From assembly GCF_025024155.1 (NCBI RefSeq), contig NW_026251737.1, forward strand, positions 124,001 through 188,000: a stretch of 64,000 bases of DNA, written 5' to 3'. How positions within the stretch are numbered: the first letter of the stretch is position 1; each line of letters starts with the position of its first letter. A program made the position numbers and the translations under genes. The notes under the pieces were generated by a model. That model did not search any database. It was given only the letters and a program-made list of their open reading frames with translations, and had not been told where the DNA came from. Positions 11,606-26,312 of the stretch are shown piece after piece. This DNA comes from Gamsiella multidivaricata (lineage: Eukaryota; Mortierellomycota; Mortierellomycetes; Mortierellales; Mortierellaceae).

Positions 11606-13046
11606 CGGCGAAATCGTAGTGAAGGTCTTTTTTCTTCTGGAATATAGGACACGTTGTCCCTTTGCAAAGGATGACACGGAAAGAGATGGCCCATTTGCTG
11701 CTAAACTAGAAAAAAGAAGCTTGCGACTTGAGGCCGAGCGAACGCGACAAGCGACTGCAGGCATTCGCCTTTTTCCTCAAAAAGAAAGGGTGAGAGGCAA
11801 GACCGCGAAACGTCTTTGAATGAGCGGAGAGAGTGACCTGGCAGAAAAACAGGGAGGCTACGACGCGCGCTTTTTTTAGAGATCGAAAATGTGCGCCGGC
11901 CCAAGCAAATCGCAGGGTCTGCGAAGGTTTCGAATCGCGCAACTTTAAATCTCGCATGTCGTACATCCGTGTCTTTTGTCCCCTTTGCGCGACATGCAAC
12001 GGCCGCTTCGGTTGTTTGGTATTTAGTTGTACGCCCTGACGAATCAATGTAGAATAAAAAAAAGGCGGGATCAAGTCCTGCCTAGATCCAGAAAAAGCGA
12101 CAAAGCCTGGTTGGTCTGTGCGGTGTTCGCATCTGACTGGACTAAACGTGCCAGATACTAAGCTCGAATTCAGGATCACCAAGGAGACAGAGAGGGAAGA
12201 ACTAGCTCTCTGTCTTCGAACGGTGGGATTCCCTAGTCAGCTATGCCGTTCCACTACAATACGATTCAGGTGCGCGCCGCTTGTTGGTTGCACTATTGCG
12301 TAGCGTCGTAAATGCGCGGCCACATCCATTACATAAAACTGGGTACATCTTCTCCCAGCCCGCGCTTCCTGCATGTTTTCGCAGAATTTGTACACCATAA
12401 AACATAGATGAATATTCTCAAGACATCCCAGCCTAGTCTTTCTTTCTTCGCGGAGGTGGTGGTGTAGAGAGAGGGTAGGAATTCTTCCTTGAGGGTGCAC
12501 CAGAAATAGATTCATTTAATTGACCCGCGTTTTCGCTAACGCATTCAGCGCATCGTCTTTCCTAATCTCCTATTACTGAACAACAGCCCCCCTTCCCCTC
12601 CCTCTCTCTCTCTAAAAAAAACCCCCCGATCGATTCTTGCGACAGCTCTTGGTCGTCGCAAATACCGAAGCACTCTGACGTAAGGATAGTTTTAAGGTTG
12701 TCTGCAGGGCAAAGCAGTTTTTGTATTCCTGGTCCTAATGGAGCCTGGGACTCGAACTACGGAAAGGGAGGGGGCATTGACGCGATTTGAGATGTCGCGT
12801 TTCAATCGATTTAGTTAAGTGTGCCTGGCCAATTGATCTTCATTTGCTCTGGGCATGTTTTCTTTGACAACTCTACATGAGTACTCGTCACGTGAGGCAA
12901 CCAATGTGTATGGCTCCACCCCTAAAAAAAAATCCACCCCTACCTCTCTCTCCTCGCAACTCACACCTTCTATTTTCCCCCGGGGTTTATACCCACTCTT
13001 TTGTATACCTTCCTTAACCTTCTTACTACATCGCTATAACGCAAAG
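11606..13046. other. Divergent promoter region, no gene seen
   Basis: About 1.4 kb between the divergent ferritin-like and PNPOx-like genes. Short open frames on both strands overlap one another and show no domains. A CT run followed by A and C runs lies at about 12598-12627. Nothing else supportable was seen. Confidence 0.5.
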
Positions 13047-13954
13047 ATGGGCCAGTGGTTCGAGGAAATTAGCCCTGACCTCGCAAAGTGGATTAAGAAA
13101 CAAAAGATCTTCTTTGTCGCGACCGCGCCTCTGGATGGACGAGGGTGTGTCAATACTTCGCCCAAGGGCCACGACTGCCTTAGGATCCTGGGTCCTAATC
13201 AGCTCTGCTATCTTGAATTGTCTGGCAAGTCCTAATAGAAATGAATAACGCGCTGTTCTGTTCATTTCATCCTTTCTATCGCTTTCAATTCCGACCGTCT
13301 AAATCGCTGTGCACTCGACTAACTGTTTGATAAGGACGGCCCCTCTCTTCCTCTCGTTTCACATCATTAGGGTCCGGTATTGAGACCCAGAGCCATCTGG
13401 AAGAGAATGGTCGTATCACTATCATGATGACTGCGTTCGAAGGTGGACCTCGAATCCTGCGATTGATTGGAACAGGCAGAGTCGTTCGCGTCGGCTCCGC
13501 CGAATTCAATCAACTAATGGATGATCACTACCAGGACTCTGGGCTCTACAATGCGCATGGAAAAAGAGCTATCATCCTGGCGGACGTACGCAAAGTCGGG
13601 ACAAGCTGTGGCTACGCCGTTCCTTTTTTTGACTACCGCGGAGAACGACCCACGCTTATGAATACCTGGGCCAAGCGTGACGAGGAGGCCATCAAGCAGT
13701 ATTGGTTAACCAAGAACAAGTATAGTCTGGATGGGCTCCCAGGCATGAGGCACGAGTGGCTGGGGCCAGAATGGACTGGGAAGAACCGAGGTCCTGGACT
13801 GGTTGAGCTGCCGGACTGGGCGACGCCGTCGACGGCGCAAAGCATTACTGCGTGGCTTAAATCTGGATCCGGATTAGCAAACGTTTCAGTCCTGGGTGCT
13901 GGAGTCGCCATCGGTGCTGGGCTTGCTACCTTTGTTATCTCGAGGCGTCGATGA
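13047..13954 (+). CDS. PNPOx-like FMN-binding protein with C-terminal TM tail
   Basis: Two exons (13047-13224 and 13371-13954) give about 253 residues. The intron has a GC donor (GCAAGT) and a TAG acceptor; this splice restores the conserved YLELSGSGIETQSHLEENGR, whereas reading through hits a stop within three codons. The opening MGQWFEEISPDLAKWIKKQK, then FFVATAPLDGRGCVNTSPKG, and MMTAFEGGPRILRLIGTG are typical of the fungal pyridoxamine 5'-phosphate oxidase-related family, which binds FMN in a split beta-barrel. The reaction is unknown for most members. The last 25 residues (VLGAGVAIGAGLATFVISRRR) form a membrane anchor with a basic end, suggesting tail anchoring in an organelle membrane with the domain in the cytosol. 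It is transcribed away from the ferritin-like gene. Confidence 0.87.
13225..13370 (+). other. GC-AG intron
   Basis: The donor reads TG|GCAAGT and the acceptor ATTAG|GG. The two exons join as a phase-1 Gly codon inside a strongly conserved PNPOx block. No GT donor in the neighbourhood gives the same protein. Confidence 0.85.
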
Positions 13955-14204
13955 ACAGCTGGCAGGGGAGGACAGATGCAGTTTTTTCCCGCATGACTGC
14001 GGAGGATGGACAACAGAACTCGTTAAATTAGCTGGTAAATAGGAAAAATGGTGCAGCGTGCTGTATCCCAGCAATGTTTTTTTCCCTTTTTCTGCATTCC
14101 CATAGCGATCTTGGGCATAAACGAAGGGGTTTTTAAAGCTCACTTTCATGCTCAGATCGTTAGATTTGGAAAAGACAACTGCTCTTTCCTCTTACAATTC
14201 ATGC

Positions 14205-15434
14205 TGAGCACATGTCGGCGACTTTAATGACACCTTTGCCCTGAAACGAACGATCCCACATGCACCTCCAGTGCGTTCTCTAAGCCCCCAAGCCAGCTGC
14301 GATACCCTCCTTCAAAACCATATCTCCATTCAGCAGTCAGTCACTCACTTTCTTCATGAACTGTGCATCGGTTATAGAACCTTGGTTTCGTCAGTGCTTG
14401 AAGATGATGTGGAACAAGTTCTTGGTTCCAGATGGCGCGGTAGTGTTGTAAACACTCATCATACCACGCGCGACAATATTTGCGGCCACGCACCTTCAGA
14501 ACCTCCAATGCAGCTTCAAGAGCCTCACCACAGATACTGTCGCAGTAGATGTCGACACCTTCTGGAGCAGCAACACAGAGGGACACGAGGATGCGGCCCT
14601 CCTTGTAGTTGAACGCGGTGTCGAACTTGAGGTCATTAAGCAATATGCAGCGTTGTCGTCCGAGCCGATTGTTACATTGAACTGATAAGTGCATGTTAAA
14701 ATTAAGGCGAACAAAGATGAACATGGCCTGCATTGAATAAGTGATTACAGTCGTAATGCCTTACCTGAACCAATGACTCACAGACCAAGTAGCCTTGCGA
14801 TCTAGCCGACAAGCTGGCCTACGGCATTCATGGCCACAGAAACAAAACTCGCCTCTCCAGCCTTAGGCTTTCCGATCTTCAAAAAAGAGCCGTAGGCAAT
14901 GAGACCCTACATTTTTGCTTCACGACGTACACATTTATGCAGGGGTATCACCAGAGCTTCCATCCAGTAAGAAGGAAGAATCTTAGACTCGAGCGCCTTC
15001 GAAAGCTTTGAGCGGATAAAAGAGAAGAACACGGTTGCATTCTTTGCATCTGAGGATACCTGTAACGATAGATCCCGCTGGAGCCTTGGGTTCCTGGGAA
15101 GTAATGACCTCGCCAATACCGAAGTTGCTGATAGGCTGGCCAATCTGCCATCCGGAGATGTGGATGACTCTATTGGCCTCCATCCTTCCCAGAATGACTA
15201 AAGTAATGTAGTAACTAGAGCACCGTTGACATCAGAAAAAAAAAAAAAAGTAGACACGAACATGCAAACATACAAGGGCCGAAAGAAGGTAAAGGACTTT
15301 GTTCTGATCCAGAACCATCGTCGATTTTCCCTGGATTCGGCCCCGAAGTGCTCTCCAGAGATGGGATAAACCTTGGATTTCTTCCGGAAGATAATGGACT
15401 TGCTACTTGCTTTGACTATGGCATTGAGATGAAG
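14205..15434 (-). pseudogene. Decayed MDR double-bond reductase copy
   Basis: All four exons of the neighbouring reductase genes can be traced, in the same order and orientation, but none is intact. At the start, ATA stands where the paralogue has ATG before VKA..KSIIF (about 15434). A frameshift follows GAESRE in exon 1. In exon 2, WQIGQPISNFGIGEV is readable, then a one-base loss after EGAR puts ESKILPSYWMEAL out of frame. In exon 3, GKPKAGEASFVS is followed by VAMNAVG instead of the AASGAVG nucleotide-binding loop, and in-frame TAG and TGA codons occur. Exon 4 keeps LKFDTAFNYKEG and VAAPEGVDIY but shifts frame several times, and a trace of QGKGVIKVAD marks the end near 14205. It is therefore a full-length, non-processed pseudogene from tandem duplication, not a retrocopy. 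Confidence 0.85.
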
Positions 15435-16100
15435 TGAAGTTGTTGGGTAGTACGAACAATTGAATGCGTCGTTTGAGCTTGGTCCTTATAGATAAACATA
15501 AAAACAAAAAAAATGCTTTACCTGAATATGGACGCGTCATCGTGCAGCCTCCAAGTTTTTATACCTTTCTTAAAAATGATAAAAAATAACAAGGATAGCG
15601 AGTGCAGACGCGAATGACTGAGGCTGCAATATGATTAGAATTTATTTCCAGCTGGTCAAACTGGACGATATACAGCTCCTTCTGCGGTCCTTTTGGTTGG
15701 GTCGATTGCCATTGCGTGGTGAATGATTTTTCCAATGAAAATTGAAGTGTCTCGACACGCGTTTTCGCTGGGCTTCTACGAGGGGTTAGAGACTGTTGCA
15801 GGAGTATGAACTAACACGGCGTGTAGGCATATTTATTAGGATGTTTACATTGAGAAATGAACTGAATCTGACGAACCATATTGTTTCGGACGACTTACTA
15901 GGGTTCCACGACTCTGTAGTGTTAGTAAACCCCAGCGATGGTAAGAAGCGATGGAGAGCCTTATGCTCATGAGTCGCTTTATAAGTGCGCGCGAAATGAA
16001 GTTCTGCCTATCATCTTTAGCTTGTTTTTAGCCTAGAACCTTCGCGTAAAGAAAAGCATAGGACTCCATTTTATTCAAGAGAGAGGTCAAGTCTCGTATC

Positions 16101-17437
<1,337 letters not shown>

Positions 17438-18175
17438 GATGTTGGGATAATAATAAATAAACAAAGGCTTTTGTCGTTTGGTTTTTGGTGCGAAAGCCTG
17501 TAGGGAGTGGAGATAGAGATAAAGGAATAGAGAGAGGTTTTCAATGAAAGTGGATGTTTCGTTAGCCATCTACACTTGTATTTATACATTTTAACGATAC
17601 GATCGAAAAAATAAAGGCCTGGCTGTATGGACTTTGTGCCTTGCCAGATACCAGAGAGAAAATTATGTTGCTAGCTGGTCAATGCCATGCGTCGGATGGC
17701 GCGCTTTGGTGTCCGCGATTATGTGCTTTGAGTTGAATTAATAAGCATGGTTTTTTAGATTACTGCAGAAATGAACGCGTTTCCAAAGACTCCAAGTGGG
17801 TACGAGCAAGCAGCCTTGTGCATACATTAAAAATCAACACGGATTACTGTAGGCACCTGTTCATAATTGACAACATTGTTATCCGGCTGACGTGCACCCT
17901 ATCCTACAACGGTGACACGTTTGCAGCGGTAAGGCGCCCAAAAAGGGAGGGACCATTGGACTGTATGATCACAGATAGACCGATGATTGCGTGATTCCTG
18001 TTGCATTTGTAAGCCCTGACTAGAAGCAGCCCATTGGCACTGAGGGTCTTTCCGAGAGCGCGTGCATGGTATGGTTTGTCTGTCTCCATTTTATTTTATT
18101 CGCATAGCGTGCTGTGCAAGGAGTCGCGTAAATGGAGGACGCCGTGGCGCTTTCATTCTTTGTTTCGTCGTCTGT
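17438..18175. other. Spacer between reductase copies 2 and 3
   Basis: This contains the promoter of copy 2 (with a TATA-like AT stretch at about 17575-17590) and the 3' region of copy 3. No gene, RNA or further reductase fragment was recognised. Confidence 0.5.
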
Positions 18176-19508
<1,333 letters not shown>

Positions 19509-19602
19509 GCTGATGATAATGGGCCTTTGTTGGCGTGGAAAGTAAGGAGAAAGAGGAGTGTCTGTTGCAATTGGGGAAAATAAACCTGGCGGCAGATTAC
19601 GT

Positions 19603-19610
19603 CTTTTATA
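19603..19610 (-). promoter_or_regulatory. TATA box of reductase copy 3
   Basis: TATAAAAG on the minus strand lies about 95 bp upstream of the ATG at 19508. It is preceded by a run of about 12 G at 19648-19661 on the plus strand. Confidence 0.45.
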
Positions 19611-20557
19611 CCCACCATTGGTGGATTTCTAAGCTGGTCATTCTCTGGGGGGGGGGGGGGTTTGTAAGCAGCGATAGACGGCTGCTCGTCGAGAACTACT
19701 TCTAAAGGGACATCGATGCAAGCTTTCTGATGGACTATCATCATTATCACGCATCATTGCTGTGTGATGTATTTACTAGGGCCATGCCGTGGGACATTAG
19801 TTTGTTTATATTTCGCAAGGATGGTCCCCTGTCCTGGGACTCCGTTGAGAAGAACGGACACTTGGATCCCTGTCTCCAGTTCCATTCTCCTGTATTGTCT
19901 GTTTTTTAAAAAAAAATCAGTGGGGGGTCTGATCGCTTTGTTAGCCGATGGTGCCTCCATGCTGATAAACTTCGGGCAGGGAAGAAACTCCAATGCAACC
20001 CCCGGTTGTATCTTCATGGGCCGTGGTCTTGGTTATGATAGCACACAATGCTCTTGTGGACCCTTTTGGGTGTGTCGCAGCTGTTGGTTGTTGCTGCAGC
20101 AGAGAGACCAGGAACCAGCCGTTTGGATGCATGCACACCGCATCCGTCCATGCCTGAAACTGCACCGCACCGCACCGCAGCGTTGGATCGGCCAGGCACA
20201 TACGCCCACGCACGAGATAGGCGTCGTCTTCACCTCCTCCCCCTGCTGCACACACTCGCTCTAGCGTAGCTGGCCCCTCGTTTCTTCCTCGCCGAATCCC
20301 CCGCCCACTCCCCATCCCTCGGCAAGAAAGTCCACTCCTCTTCCACTCCATCTAATCCATCTCCATCCCCATCTCACATTCCATCAGCGTACACCTGGCC
20401 ATTCTTTCACACTCCTCCACTGCTCTTCGACTACTGTGCTTCAGAGAACTTCCCGATCGCGTGTCTTATCTTTGAAAAAAAAAAAAAAAAAAACGGCCAG
20501 GCACTTCTCCACCTGCCCTTGTTCGTTCCTCGCCACGGAAACGGCTCCTAGGCAACC
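19611..20557. other. Divergent promoter region, no gene seen
   Basis: This separates reductase copy 3 from the HECT ligase gene. It has a G run, an A run near 20474, and a CT-rich leader from about 20230. Overlapping open frames on both strands are low-complexity shadows. Confidence 0.5.
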
Positions 20558-23500
20558 ATGGCCAGCCAAGGTTACTCTTACCTCTCAGGCACACAGAGTC
20601 AGCAACACACCCCACCTCCTCGTCCATCCTCGTCTTCCTCCTATGAGAGTCAGGGAACCCACCTGGTAATTTTTTTCGAATCATCTATCCTGCGTCTATG
20701 CCCTTGTGGGAAAGAACGGAACAGTTTGCAACTTTACAGTTGGTATAGTATGCCATGGCAACTTGCAATCAGGGACACTCTTCGCCTTCGAGTATTAATC
20801 ATTACCCTCATGACCTCTTGCCCCCTCTTGTAGATCATTGGTAAATGCATGTACTGCAAGAGGTAAGGGCTCCTGCTCACTGTGTTAAAGGCAGAAGACC
20901 GTGCTCTTCGTTGGTATGACGACCGGATACTCACAAGGACTATTTACCGCTATTTCCTACTTCATTATTACAGCCAGCTATGCTATCCGCAAGCAGTCAA
21001 GGTCTTTCAATGCGTAACCTGCGACACCATCAACGACCTCATTCCCGCGCCTGGTGTTGGTATGTTCGGCAGCTTCATTTCAATATAGAGCATCTCAGGA
21101 TACGATCGAGCAACGGGACATGTGGCACATTAGAGGAGTCTTGGCATTCAGCCTTTTTCGACGAAACGAAAAACGGACAACTCACGATAAGGAACTGAGC
21201 CTGCATTTGCTGACCAAGTCGTCTCCAGAATCCAGCAGCCTGCCAGTCCTGCGACATATTACCACTTCAACGACGACATTTGATGGCTATTGCTCAGTGG
21301 TTGTGGCTATACTTTGGTTGTTGGTCAGGGTTAAATTGATGACTGTACTTGTTGGCTAACTTGATGAATTTATTATTTCTTGAAACTCATAGTTCCTCAG
21401 GAGCCTTTGACATTGCAGCATATCGAGGATGAGATTGAGCGTGCAAAAGCTATACACCGTGAAAGAGGCGGAGATCTGGACTACAGCGATCTGGAGGCGC
21501 TCTTGCGGGAGAAATTGAAAAAGTTTGCCGCCTTTAACGCCAGTTTCAGTAGTGTAAGTACCTCGGAGAATTTCTGTCTATGGACAAGAGATACCGATCC
21601 ATTGCCCATCTGGATGATTAATTTGCTCGCTCTTTCGCCATATGGCTGCTAATAGGGACGCCCTATCACCTACGAGCACTGCGGAGTGAATCTGGATGAG
21701 GCAAGGAAGGCATTTTCAAAGTTGGTGGCAATGGTATGTGATTGGCGTCTTGACAGCTCCCGTTTCAGCATCACGTTCTTCTCTTATACCCCGCAATAAC
21801 ACCTTACTTGTGACCCTACTTTAGCCCAACTCGATTGCACTGGCTGTCATGACATCTGTGGAGGCGATATTGAAGCGTCCTGGAAAGTACGTGGCGTTTA
21901 TGCATAATCCAGAGTGAGCTCGACATGGTTACACATAACAGGGCGAATCTAACGGCGATGCGTTCATGTTTAGGGAGCTCAAGGAAAAGGAGGACCTCAA
22001 GTTCATTATGCTGATGTTTGAGGTATGTGCTCGCCTTTGAGGCGCCTTTATTGGTGAAAACCGACCACACGTACGTTTCACGGACTGACAAGGACTCATG
22101 AAAAAAAAAACAAATAAAAAAAATAGTGTCCATGGCTCTCTCGACATAGGACGCCGCAGGAATCAGATTACCACCACAACATCACAAAGCGTCTCTTCAC
22201 GATCGTGAGCAACCTACCCAGCGAGCTCCACAAGTACCTCTCGAGCTGGTTTGCAAAGTAAGAAAAGATAATTTCAGGAGATTGATAGTGATTCACATGG
22301 ATACGAGATGCGTTACTGATTGCATCTCTCGAACGATATCTGCGCAATAGCAGCATGAGCACCCAGATATTCCACCACCGCATCAATTTTGTCAACAAAT
22401 TTATCACACAAAGGCTGTCCAACCAGCAAAAGTCCACGGATCGTAACCAGCACATCATTTACCAGAGTGACGCAAGGATCCAAGCAGCAGCCAGGGTCAT
22501 GCACCTCTTTTTCAAAGCGAATCAGCCCAATGAAAAAGAGTTTCTTGATGCCAACGGCAAGAACCGGTCTGTTAAGGACCTTGTGATCATTCCCAGCGCG
22601 AAGGACTCTGCGTCAAAATCGCAAAAAATCCCAATCGACGAGTATTACAATATGATCGTGGACCTGATTGATCTGCCCGCTGATTTTTGCGCATGGGAAT
22701 CGAGATCTAGGTATGTTTTTGTTGCGTTTCGCAGCAATGCCTGTCATATTTCCATGGTATCGTGCGTATCTGACATCTTTCTTTCAATACCTTTAATTTG
22801 GTAGCATGTTTACCTTTTGCCAATATCCGTTCTTGATCTCGATGGGCGCAAAGATGCAAATCATGGCATGGGATGCAAAGCGGCGGATGGAAATTAAGAT
22901 GCAAAAGACGATTGAGGCGCTTCTTGTGCAAAGGCGGCTGCGTGCAGCTGAGAATGGAGGGGAGATCGCCATGTTGACACAGGCAGAACTGCAGCAAGCG
23001 CCCTTGCTGATCCTTAAAGTTCATCGCAATAACCTGATTGAAGAATCTTTGACACAGGTAAGGCCTTTCCTGTTTCTTCCATGCCCTTATTGTCTCGCTT
23101 TTGTGCGCTATACACTGATCAGCACTCATCAATGCACTTATGGCTGAATAGTTATCGCGGAACGAGATGGACCTAGATAAATCATTACGCATTGAATTCG
23201 TTGGCGAGGATGGTGTCGACGCAGGAGGACTGCGGAAAGAATGGTTCCTACTTCTTGTTCGTCAACTGTTTGATCCTCAGTATGGTACGTCTTATGCGCC
23301 TTCACGGGCAAGATGCTGAATCTTGGCAGTGTTCTTTGCGGAGCAAATTCTGACGCATTGTGAACTCAATGCCTTTGGTATGGTCCTATAGGCATGTTCG
23401 TATACGATGATCAATCCTCGCACTGCTGGTTCAACCCTGCGTCATTCGAGTCGCTTGATCAATTTTACTTGGTCGGGGTTGTTATCGGGCTGGCCATCTA

Positions 23501-24612
23501 TAACTCGACCATTCTAGATCTGCCACTTCCTCTGGCAGGGTACAAAAAGCTGCTGAACGTTCCTGTTGTTCTCGAGGACCTGGCGACTTTCCGTCCTGTA
23601 AGTGACGCGCCAGAAAGGGTTTGTCTCGTGTTCTCAAAAGGCTTGAAAGACGTATCTAACCCATGCTGGTGTACTTTGTTGCGTCAACCATAGGACCTGG
23701 CAAAAGGATTCAATCAGTTGCTGGAATACGATGGAGACGATGTTGAGGATGTTTTCTGCCTGACCTTTGTGGGAGCTTATGAGGCGTACGGCGAAAGCAT
23801 AGAGGTCCCACTGATACCCAATGGCGAGAATATTTCAGTCACTAGTCAGAATAAGCGGGACTACGTCGAGCGTTATGCCAACTTCGTGATGAACAGCAGC
23901 ATTTCAGATGTAAGACCATTTTTTTTGTGTCCAGATAGAACGGATGGACACGCTTACTGTTCTGGTTCTCTGTTGAAGCGAGTACTTATCTTTATTTTCT
24001 TACATCTTTCAATAACGCGCAGCAATTCGAGTCCTTCCGTCGCGGGTTTTACTTGGTGTGTAGCGGACACGCATTGTCGTTATTCCGGCCCGAAGAGATC
24101 GAGTTCCTGGTCCGGGGAAGTGCAGAGCCGCTGGACATTGACCAGCTGAGATCCGTTACGGTGTACGAGGGATTCAACGATGACCACGAGGTGATCAGGT
24201 AACCAATGAGTGCTTGATTACATGGGCCATACAGCTTCTGGGATATAAAGAATGTTCGCATATAGAGCATTTTCGATGTCCGACTTTTCGCACGGAGCCT
24301 GGCTACTGACGGTCTTATTTACTTTTACATCAAACTGTATCTAGGAACTTTTGGTCAATTTTCAAGGAGTTTGAGGACAAGCACCAGAGGCGACTGTTGC
24401 AGTTCATCACTGCGTCGGACCGCTATCCGGCAACGGGCATTGCGAACCTGTCGTTCAAGATCACCTGCATGGGTAGCCATGACTCGAATCGCTATCCCAC
24501 GACACACACTTGTTTCAACCAGTTGTGTCTGTACAACTACAAAGGAAAGGAGAAACTCAGACAAATGCTGATCCGGGCGATGAATGAATCGGAAGGGTTT
24601 GGCGTCAAATAG
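20558..24612 (+). CDS. HUL4: HECT-type E3 ubiquitin ligase, HUL4 family
   Basis: Fifteen exons (20558-20665, 20834-20862, 20974-21059, 21393-21553, 21656-21733, 21825-21886, 21974-22022, 22160-22257, 22351-22710, 22805-23057, 23152-23284, 23392-23597, 23694-23909, 24023-24198, 24345-24612) join in frame to 760 residues. After a disordered N-terminus comes a four-cysteine zinc knuckle (KCMYC...[10 protein letters not shown]), a hallmark of Hul4-like ligases. A helical region follows, then the HECT domain (from about residue 410), beginning [13 protein letters not shown] and [17 protein letters not shown]. The catalytic cysteine is in [10 protein letters not shown] (codon at 24511) and the C-terminus ends NESEGFGVK, typical of HECT enzymes. 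It accepts ubiquitin from an E2 and transfers it to substrates; yeast Hul4 acts in nuclear RNA and protein quality control. At exon 8, the acceptor at 22159 rather than the AG at 22149 gives the conserved [17 protein letters not shown]. Confidence 0.92.
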
Positions 24613-25607
24613 CGCCATAGTTATGCATGAGTCCAGGCAGAGAAGAAATGACAGGCGCATGATGTAGCGCAGAGGTTTTGTCGTTTCTTTTCTCGTTCTC
24701 TATTTATGTCCCTTTTCGTCTTTTCCCCCTTCCTTGTTTTTGTTTCCTGCAGTGAAGCAACTGTCGCGTTCTGTTCTTGTGTTTCTTTTAAGCACAGTGC
24801 GCGTGATGTATTACACATGTAGAAAGATGCAATGGGTTTTGAAAACGTGAAAAATAAAAAACATCAAAAGAGGTTCCTGCTGATGTTCTGCTTCTAATGG
24901 CGCATGTGCATGGTGCATTCGAAAGAAAAAAAAGAAACACGGTGCAGAAAGAAAAGAAGGGAGGCGCAAAGGTGCAGGTTGCCAGGTGCCGACAAGGTTT
25001 CAGATTCGATTGAGTCTTCGTGCATGTTGAACATCGAGAGCGGGGCTATAACATACATGCGCATAGAACATACACTCTGCTGAGGCAGATTTTCACAACT
25101 ATCCGTATGCTGACCATGGCCTAGTCTGTAGTGCCGTGACCTCAGGCTGGGCTAAGCAGGACGGTCCTTCGATCAACATAGGGGCAAGGGTACGATGGGG
25201 TTTGGATATATCCACTGTGTTTGTTCGAGATGCATGTGGGATAATGTCAAGTTGCTAGATGAGGTTCTACTGTGGTACATATTGCGTCTTTTTATATAGG
25301 CGGCAAAGTGAGGCGAAGGGTGTCGTATAGACACTCTTAACCCGGGCCAAACAGGGGACATTGGTTTCTGAAACGCCCCTGTCTGGGCTAAGCACCCTGG
25401 CTGGGGCCGCGACCATGGTCTTGCTAGGATAGATAGGTATCCGACATTCGGTAAGGGTATGCTTTTTCTTTTTCTGCTATAAAAACCATCCCTTTGACCA
25501 TCAGAATTTTCTGATCATCATTCGCCAACATCCTCTCTCTCTCTCTCTCTTTTTTCCCCTTCCTCATCTTTTTAAAACCTCTTTCAAGACCAAAGAAAAA
25601 AGAAACC
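24613..25607. other. Intergenic, no gene seen
   Basis: This is the 3' region of the HECT ligase and the promoter of the first small secreted protein. It ends in a CT repeat and T-rich leader (about 25530-25575) directly before the ATG at 25608. Confidence 0.5.
25478..25485 (+). promoter_or_regulatory. TATA box of small secreted protein gene
   Basis: TATAAAAA lies about 130 bp upstream of the ATG at 25608 and is followed by a CT-rich leader. This suggests a regulated, possibly strong promoter. Confidence 0.45.
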
Positions 25608-25963
25608 ATGCTGGCCACCAAGGTCTTTCAGCCCATCTTCCTCGTCGTTGCTGCCCTGTTCTTGTTCAATACCATCGAGGCCGCGCCTAAAAAAACCAAG
25701 GGTAAACGATCTTTTGCCTTTATTTATCTGTTTTCCATGTGCATCAGGAAACGACCAAGACTTAAGGAATGAATAGACGGATGAATACAATGGATTCTAA
25801 CCCTACTTGGTGCTTCTTCTTTTTTTTTTTTTTTTTTTTTTTGGTAGAATGTATTCAGTGCTTTGCTCCTCCAATGTGTCCTCCCTGTAGCTGCGGTTAC
25901 GAGTGCGTGATCATCCCACCTTCGTGTCATGATTGCGGCGAGGGCTTCTGTAGAAAGCTTTAA
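25608..25963 (+). CDS. Small secreted cysteine-rich protein 1
   Basis: Two exons (25608-25701 and 25848-25963), joined in phase 1, give 69 residues. The first exon is a signal peptide (VFQPIFLVVAALFLFNTIEA) followed by APKKTKG. The mature part has nine cysteines in about 36 residues, with spacing C-x2-C-x5-C-x2-C-x-C-x3-C-x6-C-x2-C-x4-C. Many of these are in CxxC or CxC pairs with Pro and Gly. The odd number means one free cysteine, a dimer bond or metal binding. I do not recognise the family; size, secretion and cysteines fit a small effector-like or antimicrobial-type protein, which is only an inference. A second gene of the same architecture follows 350 bp downstream. The intron ends in an unusually long T tract (about 25 T) before the acceptor. 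Confidence 0.75.
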
Positions 25964-26312
25964 TCGACTTTCAATACTTTTTTTTTGTCTGCTTGTTTCG
26001 TCTGGAAGGATGGAACTTTGGGGAAATACCAAAATCACACAGCAATCATGACAACGCGTACCAAAAAACCCACACTCTGAGAACAAAATAAAAAAAATAA
26101 AAACGTCTTCGAAAAGGCTGCCATTCTATGGACAAGACCCTTGATGAAGCTGCTTTAGAGCACTGACCGACCGCCGAATATCATCCGAGAGAGGATCATA
26201 AAGCATCACCTTTTTTAATGTTTCTCGTATATGTGCTTTCCACACCTCGTCCTTAAAAAAAAAAAAAGAAAGGCACCCCCAATTGCCCCCGTCCTCAAAC
26301 CTTCAAGTCACC

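Noticed and set aside
10608..11819. Long open frame (315 codons) on the plus strand opposite the ferritin-like gene
   Set aside because: It is antisense to a well-supported secreted protein, has a Gly/Glu/Val-biased composition typical of a mirrored codon-biased gene, and no domain.
25529..25556. CT repeat before the small secreted protein as a distinct element
   Set aside because: CT-rich leaders are common upstream of most genes in the window, so it is not separately informative.
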